DNA of 64,000 bases from Tessaracoccus coleopterorum (GTDB lineage: Bacteria; Actinomycetota; Actinomycetes; Propionibacteriales; Propionibacteriaceae). The notes under the pieces were generated by a model. That model saw nothing but the letters and a program-made list of their open reading frames with translations, was not told the DNA's origin and ran no database searches. A program made the position numbers and the translations under genes. This document shows, in pieces, positions 54,253-62,672 of the stretch. The first letter of the stretch is position 1. Each line of letters opens with the position of its first letter. The stretch covers positions 2,976,001 through 3,040,000 of the forward strand of contig NZ_JAANIJ010000001.1 in assembly GCF_011174705.1 (NCBI RefSeq), in the 5' to 3' direction.

Positions 54253-54981
54253 TCAGTTCCCCGAGTTGGGCAGCCCGGGACGGGGCGCAGGTCCGGCTCC
54301 CCGGTGGGCCGGGGGAGGCGCTCGGCCGTGCGTCGGATCGGTGGTCGGCTGAGGCGTGGGGTCGGTGGTCGGCTGAGGCGTGGGGTCGGTGGTCGGCTGA
54401 GGCGTCGGGTCGGTGGTCGGCTGAGGCGTGGGGTCGGTGGTCGGCTGAGGCGTGGGGTCGGTGGTCGGCTCGGTGGAGGGCCCGGTGCTCGGTTCGGGTT
54501 CGGTGGGGTCGTCCAGGTCGATCCCCGCGACGGGGTCGGTCACCGGCGGCGCGGCCATCACGTTCCAGTCGGGCTGCAGCACCATGGCGAGCACATCCGA
54601 GGGTGCGAGCCTCAGCTCCATCACGCCGACCTGGGCGAAGTCCCAGCCGGCCGGGTACGTGCCGTCCTCACCCGCGCCCTTGGAGTACACCGACCACCAC
54701 TCGCGGTCGGCCGCGTTGGCTGTGCGGCCGTCGACGACGGTCACGAACGGCTCGGCGCCGGTGACGAGGCCGGCGCTCTGCAGGGCGGCCGAGGCCGTGG
54801 TGAACTCGTCGGCGCAGCCGCCGGTCACAAAGCTGTCGTACTCGACGGAGACCCAGACGAGGCCGGCCCGCACGCACTCGGGCGCGGTGGTGGGTGCCGC
54901 CTGGGCGGTGAGGGTGGTGGTGAGGCCGACGGCGAGCGCGGCGGCCGCGGTCAGCGCCGCGGGCTTGGTGAAGCGAAGCAT
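54253..54981 (-). CDS. Secreted DUF4430-like protein, first gene of the ECF operon
   Basis: Exported protein of 242 residues in one frame. The signal peptide is MLRFTKPAALTAAAALAVGLTT...AQA. The domain reads VRAGLVWVSVEYDSF, TTASAALQSAGLVTGAEPFVTVVDG, REWWSVYSKGAGEDGTYPAGW and VMELRLAPSDVLAMVL. It shares its layout (VEY/VVDF, then LQSAG/LQAAG, then WWSVY/WSYW) with the next gene's domain, so the two look like paralogues of a transcobalamin beta-domain-like fold. The tail is five PTPQPTTD repeats ending LPNSGN; no membrane helix follows. ATG 54981 is about 90 nt downstream of the riboswitch. It probably binds or passes on corrinoid outside the cell (inference). Confidence 0.72.
   Translation of the reverse strand: MLRFTKPAALTAAAALAVGLTTTLTAQAAPTTAPECVRAGLVWVSVEYDSFVTGGCADEFTTASAALQSAGLVTGAEPFVTVVDGRTANAADREWWSVYSKGAGEDGTYPAGWDFAQVGVMELRLAPSDVLAMVLQPDWNVMAAPPVTDPVAGIDLDDPTEPEPSTGPSTEPTTDPTPQPTTDPTPQPTTDPTPQPTTDPTPQPTTDPTPQPTTDPTHGRAPPPAHRGAGPAPRPGLPNSGN
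54337..54475. repeat. 24-bp coding tandem repeat
   Basis: About six head-to-tail 24-bp units encode PTPQPTTD on the minus strand, in the C-terminal tail of the first secreted protein. Copy number in such a repeat may vary between strains. Confidence 0.8.
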
Positions 54982-55069
54982 TGGAGTCCCTGTCCTTGGG
55001 GTCGGGCTCCGCCGCGCTGGTGTGGATTCTCCGCTGGCGCGACGGAAGTGTTACCGGAAATGCTCGTGC

Positions 55070-55153
55070 GGCGGTCCGACTCCCCTTGCGGGATCACGGT
55101 TGCGCGACAGTTCCGGGATCTCACCGGATTCGTCCACTCGAACGGACGCCACC
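55070..55153 (-). promoter_or_regulatory. Cobalamin riboswitch
   Basis: On the minus strand the conserved core reads GGTGAGATCCCGG followed by ACTGTCGCGCAACCGTGA (55125-55094), and the B12-box-like AGTCGGAC-CGCC follows (55081-55070). The closing P1 stem can form between GGTGGCGTCC (55153-55144) and GGACCGCC (55077-55070). These elements, their order and spacing match adenosylcobalamin-type riboswitches of actinobacteria. The first ECF-operon gene starts 89 nt downstream, so high B12 is expected to switch the operon off. A hairpin ACCCCACC/GGTGGGGT (55156-55176) lies just 5' of it. Confidence 0.78.
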
Positions 55154-55200
55154 ATACCCCACCGCTATGGTGGGGTGGCACCGACCCCAGGAGAACACCC

Positions 55201-55860
55201 ATGCCCGACGCGATCATCTTCGACATCGACGGAACCCTCATCGACACCGAGTGGGTGTGGGACGTCGTGCGCCGGGGGCTCGCCGATGAGGCGGGCGTCG
55301 CGTGGCCCGACGGGGCGACGCAGGCGATGATGGGCATGAGCACCCCGAATGGGCGGGGTTCCTCTCCGACGAGGTGGGGCTGCCCTATCCGGCTGAGGAA
55401 TCCGAGCGACGCACCATCGAGGGATGCTCGAGCACTACCGGGCGGGGGTCACGCCTCTTCCCGGCGCGTTGGAGGCCGTGCACCGGATGGCTGAGCGCTA
55501 CCCCGTCGCCGTGGCGAGCTCATCCCGCGGGTGCTGATCGACGCGTTCCTCCGCGTGATGGACCTCGACGGTGCGGTGCGGGTCAGCGTCTCCACCGAGG
55601 AGGTGGAACGCGGGAAGCCCGCGCCCGACGGGTTCCTCCGCGCGTGCGCGCTGCTCGGTGTCGACCCCTCCCGCTCGATCGCGGTGGAGGACTCCACCAA
55701 CGGCATCAACTCGGCGCTGAACGCGGGCATGGCCGTGGTGGCCGTTCCGCCGCACTTCCACCCGCCGGCCCCCGAGGTGCTCGCCCGCGCCAGGGTGATC
55801 GACACCCTGGCCGAGCTGAGCTACGAGCTCGTCGAGGGACTCGTCACATCCGCCAGGTGA
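55201..55860 (+). CDS. HAD-family hydrolase
   Basis: Phosphatase or phosphoglucomutase-like HAD protein of about 220 residues. Motif I is IIFDIDGTLIDTE (nucleophile Asp), motif II lies in VAVASS-SR, motif III is the Lys of RGKPAPDGF and motif IV is SIAVEDSTNGINSALNAGM. The cap insertion after motif I is of the beta-phosphoglucomutase type. Substrate unknown. Breaks near 55350, 55425 and 55525. ATG 55201 follows CAGGAG. It is divergent from the riboswitch operon and convergent with the PEPCK candidate. Confidence 0.88.
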
Positions 55861-55881
55861 CCTGACGACCGATCGTCCCGG

Positions 55882-58800
55882 TCAGCCGCGGGACGGCCTC
55901 CCGGACGAGGACGCCTCCAGGCAGGCCCGCATCGAGGCGATCCGCCCTGGGATGCCGAGTCGCTCCGCCGCATCGGCGTTGCCCTCCTCTGCCAGGAACC
56001 GCGTCATGGCGGCGACCGCGCGCTCCGCGTGGGCGGCATCCGCGGCGGCCTGCGAGGCGAGCCGCTCCGAGTACCAGTCGGAGGCGAGCACCTGCCCACG
56101 CTCGAACATGGCGCGGAACCTGGCGTCGTGCAGGGTGAGCCCCTCCGTGGAATGCCCCGCCGCCATGATCTCGAGCAGCGCCCGGATCGGGGGGACGGCG
56201 AGCGCGATCGTCCCGTCGTCGAGGTAGGACTGCGCCACATGCTGGTGCGTCGCCACGATCGTGCGCACCGACTCGGCGTACGTCTCGGAGTCCTGGAGTT
56301 CGGGCTTGAGCATGTTCTCGGAGAACACGACGTGAGGGTGCATGAAGATGCGGCCGAAGTACTTCGACTGGAACTTGGCGGTCATCCGGTAGCCGAGCCT
56401 GCTGGCCTCGATCGTCTCGCCGTCGACCTCGAAGTCCTCGACGCGCTCGAGGGCACCCTCGGCGATCAGGTTGGTGGCGTCGCGCTCCTCCTCGCTCATC
56501 CGGCAGAAGAGTTCCGGCACGAGCAGGGAGATGTCGTGGTCAACCCGCACGTTCGGGCCGATCACGCCTGCCGAGGAGAGCCAGCCGTCGTAGCCGGTGA
56601 GGGCGAAGTCAAGGAAGGCCGCGTTCAGGTCGATGACCGACGGCAACGCGTTGAACGGGCCCTTCGTCATGGCACCCTCGGAGCCCGCGCCGGTGGTCGA
56701 CGGGGACTTGCCCGTCATCGACGAGATGAACTCCATGAACAGTTCGGGCAACTCCATGTAGTGCAGAGGCGCGTAGCAGCAGAGCGGCGGGACGCCGTCC
56801 TCCTTGGCGTTGTTGCGGCGCCCGGCCGCTACGACGTCGACCGGGAGGCGGAGCGGGGCGTCCATCGGCAGGCCGCGCCGGATGCGCGACGCGAGCTCCG
56901 CGGTCGCCGTCTCACGTGGGCGGGACACGTCGGGCCGCACCTGCAGGTAGCGCGGGTTCCTGGAGCGGGCACCGTTGATGATCCGGGGTCGGCGGAGGAG
57001 ACGAAGTAGCCGGCGGACTCGTGCCCGTCCGCGACCCGCTCGATGAGCGCCTCCATCGGTTCGGTGAACCGGGAGAAGTTCACCGCGTCGTCGACCATGG
57101 CCCTGGCATCGTCGCGGGTGAGGGGCTCGAAGTTGCTGATGAACGCGCCGGCGGCCATGTCGGCCTCTGTCTGCTTGTCATAGCCGCGGTGGATCGCGTC
57201 GTCGGGGCGCTGGAACAGCAGTTGCTCACAGTTGGTGACGTACTTGCGCGACAGGCCATCGGCGCGACCTGAGGCAGCCGCGGGGCGATGATGCTCGCGG
57301 TGATGTCGTCCTCGGTCTGGACCTTCGTCGCGGGGTGGAAGTCGTGACGCAGCCCGAAGAGGCGCCACGAGCCGTCGACGGCGAAACCCACGCGGAGCAT
57401 GTTGACCGTGATCTTGTCCCCGTCGAGCCGCAGGGCGTGCCCGGCGCGGCCGTTGATCCGGCCCACGGAGAAGTGTGTCGGCCATTCGCCACCCCACTCC
57501 GGGCGGTAGAACCGCTTCACCACGAAGACGAGCTCCTTGATGTGGTGGGGGATCGCATCGACCCACCTGTTGTACTCATCCGAGTAGTCCCTGCTCGGGG
57601 TGAGCAGCTTGATGACGGAGCCGACGCTGCGTTCGTCCGAGAGCAGGGCGCGGTCATCCCGGGCCGCCTCCCGACGAACCGGGTGGAGTAGTCGTGGTCG
57701 ATGATGGCGGCGACCTGCTCCATGTCCTCGCTGAAGTCGTTGACGTAGGCGTTGCCGATCACGAAGGCGTCCATGATCGACTTGGAGATCTCCGACTTTC
57801 CGCCACCCGACACCGTCGCGGGCTTGTGGGCGGTGGTCGCCTCGGGGCCGTGCCGAGCAGGGTCCACTGCTCGCCGTCGGCCTCCAGGTGGGTGAGCTCG
57901 ACGATGTAGCCGTCGGGGCCGATGTACTGGGTCCTCGCCCGCAGGGGATACGGCCGGGAACCCCGTCCAGGTTCCAGGTCACGCTGTTGTCGCGCAGGGA
58001 GTAGGAGGCGCCCTCGGGCACCAGCACGATGTGGTCCTGCTCGGCGTCGACGGCGTGGCCCTCGGGCTGCCGGATGAACCGCTGTGGGTCGCGGGCGATG
58101 ACGTCGGCGATCCGGAACCCGTCGGTGACTGCGCTGGTGAACGCCTGCCCGAGGTTGTAGCGGGGTATGCGGTGGCGCCGCCGGAGTGCTCCTCCTCGAC
58201 CATGCCCAGCAGGTTGGCCGCGTAGCTGATCTGTGCCTTGACCTCCTTCTTGCAGTAGCCGAAGTAGTTGTCCGCGATGACGGTGACGATCACGCCCCGC
58301 TCGTCACGGGCGCAGGCCTTGAAGGCCGAGCCGCCGTTGTAGAGCTCGTCGTCATCGGTCCAGCACATGCCGTCGCGACGCTGCCTCCCGGTGGCGTCCT
58401 CGTAGCGGGGGAGCCCCAGTTCCTTCTTGGTGAGCCGGGTCAGGTGCGGTGCGAGCACGACGAGGCCGGTGTGCCCGGTCCACCCCTCGGGATCGAGCGA
58501 TGCGTCGTTCTCCGGGAGGTAGGGGTCGCCGCCGTTGCCGAAGATCCCCTCCACGAAGTCGAGGTTGGCCATCAGCGTGCCGGGGCCATGAAGCGCGTCT
58601 CCATCCGCCGCTCCACCGTGTAGCCGGGTACCTCTGGCACCACGATGGGTCGCAGCAGCAGCGATACCCAGCAGGTGGGCCTGTCGGGCTGGTCGGAGGT
58701 GTAGGGCAGCACCAGCGCGTCGGCCGGCGGGTTGAAGGCGTGCTCCATGAGCCGGCCGAACACGTCGCGGGGGACGGCCAGCTTGTCGTCCTGCACCGGA

Positions 58801-59197
58801 AGCCCGCCCTCGGCGATGTGGAAGACGCCCTTGGTGGTGCGGCGGTCGTTGGCCGGGTTGTGCAGGATGCCGTTGACGAGCCGATAGCTGGTCAGCTGCT
58901 CGGAGACGAAGGTGTCGCCGCCGACGGGAAGCGACATCTCCCGGGCGAGGCCGGGCTGGTCGAGTACCAGCGTCTTGCGGGGGAGCTTCGGCTCGGTGCC
59001 GGTGCCCGCGAGGTAGTCGTCCAGGAAGCACTGGATCCGACCGTCGACCGCGGGCAGTCGGTACTGGAGCCGCCGGTTCAGTTCGCGTTGCCGTGCGAGG
59101 ACGGGCCGCACCAGGTCGACCGCACCGCTTTCAGGGAGCGGGATCCCAGGAGACCGAGCCTGAGGTTGATAGCTGCTGTTTCCGCGAAAGACGCCAT
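55882..59197 (-). CDS. Probable PPi-type phosphoenolpyruvate carboxykinase (carboxytransphosphorylase)
   Basis: Very large cytosolic protein, about 1,105 residues, which I match to the PPi-dependent PEP carboxykinase family described from Propionibacterium and Entamoeba. It converts PEP, CO2 and phosphate to oxaloacetate and pyrophosphate. Supporting text: GMCWTDDDELYNGGSAFKACARD, NYFGYCKKEVKAQISYAANLLGMVEEEHSGGA, HFSVGRINGRAGHALRLDGDK, and a C-terminal part with NLNAAFLDFALTGYDGWL-like sequence and RVDHDISLLVPELFCRM. The YFGYCKKEVK Lys is a plausible metal-site residue. Breaks near 59145, 58590, 58165, 57960, 57850, 57660, 57270 and 56990. ATG 59197 gives MASFAETAAINLRLGLLG before the first break. 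The assignment comes from recalled family motifs plus length and lineage. Confidence 0.68.
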
Positions 59198-59279
59198 GGT
59201 TCAACTATCTACCAACGCCCGGGTTCCCAGACACGGGTGCGGTCTATCGGGTCGGAGGTGAGCGTTAGTATGCCGGGCC

Positions 59280-60595
59280 TCACTGGGTCCGGATCGCCGC
59301 CAGCGGCGACAGTCGGGAGGCGCGCATGGCGGGTGCCAGCCCGGCGACGGTGCCGATCAGGGTCGCGAATGCGAGCGCGCCCAACATGAGCCAGGGTGGG
59401 ATGATCGAGATCTTCCCGAGCCCGAACTCGCCCGACATCCCGACGAAGATGGCGTTGGCGATGGAGGAGGCGCCCAGGCTGAGCAGGATCCCGAGCAGGC
59501 CCCGAGCAGCCCGATGGTGGCGGACTCGAACAGGAACATCTTGCGGATGTCGCCGAGACCCGCGCCCATCACCTTCATCACCCCGATCTCGCGGGTGCGC
59601 TCGTACACGCTCATCATCATGGTGTTCGCGATGCCGATGGCTGCCACAAGCAGCGAGATGAAGCCGATGCCGCCGAAGACGGCCTGGATGGCGACGGCCT
59701 GCTGCTGGGCCTGCCGGATCCATTCGATGTCGGCCTGGGCGTCGATGCCCTCATCGCGCAGGGTCATCAGGAGCGCCTCTGCGTCCTCTGGGCTGTCGGT
59801 CTGCAGCCGGATCATGGAGTAGACGAAGCCCGGCTTCGGCTTACCGTCGGGGGTGGCAGGCTGGTTGGGGAGCGCCTTGCCGGGCATCGCCTTCTCCAGC
59901 ATGTCGACCATGGCTCCGAACTCGGCGTAGACGACCGAGGAGTTGGGCCCCCACGCCTGGTCCTCGGTGCCGGCCACCTCGCCCACGACCGGCAGGATGA
60001 TCCGCTTGGCCGGCGGCGGGGTCTCACCGTCGCCGCCGGATGGGGCATCTCCATCTGGTTCTGGAACTCGACGAACATCGTCTGCGTCCTGAAGTCGACC
60101 CCGTTCATGGTGCCGGAGAGCGGGTCGTAGAAGCTGTCGGCCAACATGTCGCCCATCACGACGCCCTGCTCGCCGACGGTGGGCACGTCGCCCAGGCGAG
60201 GGGGAGGTTGAGGCCCTCGAGCATGCCGGCCGGAACCGCCATGATCTGTATCCATGCCTCCTGGGTGTCGACCCTGCCGACGGCGTCGAGCGTGTAGATC
60301 GGCCACGCGTTGCGCACCCCGGGTACTCCGCGAGATGGGTGACGAAGGTGTCATTGAGCTCGGCGGGTAACCCGCGCTCGAGGGCGTCGGGCGGCGCCAT
60401 GTACACCTGAACCTCCCTGAGGCTGGTGTTCTGCTCCATCGAGTCGAGGTAGCTCTGCGTCATGCCGATGCCGAACGACACCATGACGACCACGGCCGTG
60501 GTGCCGATGATCACGCCGAGCACGGTCATCAGCGTCCGGAACGGGCGCTGCCGGAGGCTGCCCAGGGCCGAGGCGATCAGGTCGGTGGAGCGCAT
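59280..60595 (-). CDS. MacB/FtsX-type ABC transporter permease
   Basis: Permease of the MacB/LolC-like exporter family, about 440 residues. One helix lies at the N-terminus (RPFRTLMTVLGVIIGTTAVVVMVSFGIG), then a large extracytoplasmic domain. Three helices at the C-terminus include AIGIANTMMMSVYERTREIGVMKVMGAG, the hallmark coupling region, and end ASRLSPLAAIRTQ. Breaks near 60325, 60200, 60045 and 59505. ATG 60595 lies 5 bp past the stop of the preceding membrane protein. With the ATPase and the NEW3-like protein it forms a three-gene exporter or mechanotransmission module; substrate unknown. Confidence 0.85.
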
Positions 60596-60600
60596 CTGGC

Positions 60601-61671
60601 TTAGGCCCAGTCGTCGTCGATGAGGTTCTGACCCGACAGGGCGGCCAGCGACTCGGCGTCCTCCCGCGCGGCCTTCCTCCTGCGTGCCGTCACGATCACA
60701 GCTACGGCCGTTCCCACCATGGCGAGGAGGGCCACCCCGATGACGACGGCGAAGATCGGGAGTCCCGCGCCGTCCTCGGAGGGCGTCATCGGCTCCTCGG
60801 GGTACACCTCGGGCTCCTGCACCTCCATGACGGGTACCTCGGCCTTCTTCGTCAGGGTGAACACCTCGCCGGTCACGTCCTCGTAGGTCACCACCACGTC
60901 GATCGGTCCGCTTGCGGGCGTGAGGGCGGTCACCGTCATGTCGACGCTGCCGCTCGCTCCCGGCTCGATGGAGCCGACGAACGCCTCTGCCGGGCGAGCG
61001 ACTGGCCCTCACCGATGACGGCCCTCGCGTTGAACAGCTGCGCCTTGCCGTGATTCTGGATCGTGAAGGTCATCGAACCCTGCTGGCCGACGGTGAGCAT
61101 CTGGGGGTGACCTGCGGGACGGAGGTGTCGGCCCGCAGCTCTTGGTTGACCTCGACGGCGAGGGTCTCGCTGGACTGGTAGGCGTTGGCCGAGGGGTCCT
61201 CGTACTCGACCTCGATCGTGAGCTGGTACGGCTTGGCCTCGAGGGACGGGAGCGCCCGGAACGTCATCGAGTGCTCCGAGACCCGCTCCGCCCTGATGCC
61301 GGAGACGAAGATCGACGAGGAACCGCCGACCGGCAGGAACGACGAGTCGGGGAGGATACGCGCACCACCAGGTTCTGCACCCGGGTCTTCGACGACGTGT
61401 TCCACAGCGAGAACTTCACGGTGAACTCCTGCCCCGCGAAGACGCTCTGGGGGCGGTGCTGAAGTCCTTCACCATCACCCTCGGCACCGAGACCCGGCGG
61501 GGCCCTGGGTGCCCGGGTCGCCGCCGGGGTCCCGCCGCCACCCGAGCCGTCGCCGTTGCCTGCGGAGGAGCCGCCCGTGTCAGGTGGATCTCCCGCCGCG
61601 CTCGTGATGGGCACGAACAGGAGGCCGACCGCGAGGAGCAGGAACGCGGTGAGGCGGGCGATCGGTTTCAT
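60601..61671 (-). CDS. Secreted membrane-anchored NEW3/COG1361-like protein
   Basis: About 357-residue surface protein. The signal peptide is MKPIARLTAFLLLAVGLLFVPITSAAG. A Gly/Ser-rich stretch and two Ig-like NEW3-type domains follow (QSVFAGQEFTVKFSLWNTS, then MLTVGQQGSMTFTIQNHGKAQL and GASGSVDMTVTALTPASGPIDVVVTYEDV). One C-terminal helix (LPIFAVVIGVALLAMVGTAVAVIV) leads to a basic and acidic cytosolic tail. Breaks near 61505, 61450, 61355, 61105 and 60985. The ATG overlaps the ATPase stop (ATGA). Proteins of this kind accompany MacB-like permeases and probably assist export or sensing at the surface. Confidence 0.78.
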
Positions 61672-62417
61672 GGGAGGGCCACCTTCTCGTGGTTGTTGTG
61701 GGTGATGCCTGTGATGCGGCCGTCGCCGATCGACACGACTGTGTCGGCGAAGGACGCGATGTGGGCGTCGTGGGTGACCATGATCCAGGTCTGGTGGAAC
61801 CGTTGGATGAGGCTCCGGAAGAGCTGCAGCGTCCGCTCGGAGGTCCGCGAGTCGAGGTTGCCGGTCGGCTCGTCCGCGAACACCAGGGTCGGCTGGACGG
61901 CGAGCGCGCGGGCGATGCCCACGCGCTGCTGCTGACCGCCCGAGAGCTGGGAGGGCTTGTGCTGGACGTGGCGGGAGAGGCCGAGCTGGGTCAGCACCGC
62001 GCGTGCCCGGGCCTGGCGACGCGCCTTCGGCATGCCCTGGAAGGCGAGTGGGAGGGCCACGTTGTCGAGGGCGGTCATGGACGGGAGGAGGTTGAAGGAC
62101 TGGAAGATGAACCCCACCTGGTTGCGGCGGTAGGCCACCAACTGCGACTCGCTGAAGGCGTGCACTGGCTGGCCCGCCACGTAGATCTCGCCCGCGGTCG
62201 GCCGTTCGAGCCCTGCCAGCATGTTCAGGAGCGTCGACTTCCCGGAGCCGGAGGTTCCGACGATGGCGGTGAACGAGCCCCGCGGGACCGTGAGGTTGAC
62301 GTGGTTGAGCGCGGCGATGCGCGAGGACCCGACCCTGAAGAGCTTGCTCAGGTCGCGCGTCACCACCAACGGTTCGCCCAGTTCGGGAAGCGCCGTGGCC
62401 GGGCGGGTCAGCGTCAC
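61668..62417 (-). CDS. MacB/LolD-type ABC transporter ATPase
   Basis: Intact 249-residue ABC ATPase. Walker A is VGTSGSGKST, Q-loop FIFQSFNLLPSM, signature QLSGGQQQRVGIARAL, Walker B VFADEPTGNLDS and H-loop MVTHD. ADEPTGNLD places it in the LolD/MacB exporter class. GTG 62417 starts TLTRPATALPELGEPLV; no better start is seen. The 255-bp gap upstream to the mannosidase gene contains no recognisable element. Confidence 0.92.
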   Translation of the reverse strand: MTLTRPATALPELGEPLVVTRDLSKLFRVGSSRIAALNHVNLTVPRGSFTAIVGTSGSGKSTLLNMLAGLERPTAGEIYVAGQPVHAFSESQLVAYRRNQVGFIFQSFNLLPSMTALDNVALPLAFQGMPKARRQARARAVLTQLGLSRHVQHKPSQLSGGQQQRVGIARALAVQPTLVFADEPTGNLDSRTSERTLQLFRSLIQRFHQTWIMVTHDAHIASFADTVVSIGDGRITGITHNNHEKVALP

Positions 62418-62672
62418 CTCTGTCGCCTCTCGATCCTGCCCACGACCGGGAATGGGTGAGCCTGCCGCGAACACTATTGCCTCCGGGGCCCGATGTGGGG
62501 ACCACAGGCCCGTTCGCGTCACATATCGGGACCGGGGCACTACGGGGCAGTGGAGCCGCATGCGACCACGGTCCCGGGTGGCAGGTGTGTTCCGCGTGCG
62601 CGGGGCCGGTTCCGGCAGTAGCTTCTCCTCAGATCCACAGCCACAGAGCCGTAGCCCCGGTGAGGAGCCCAC

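Noticed and set aside
54253..54300. LPNSG near the end of the first secreted protein as a sortase signal
   Set aside because: It is followed by one residue and a stop, with no hydrophobic helix or basic tail, and alternative frames do not supply one convincingly.
53527..54475. Tandem 21-bp and 24-bp repeats as a possible CRISPR-like array
   Set aside because: Units are contiguous with no spacers, keep the reading frame and encode Thr/Pro linker peptides; no cas gene is present.
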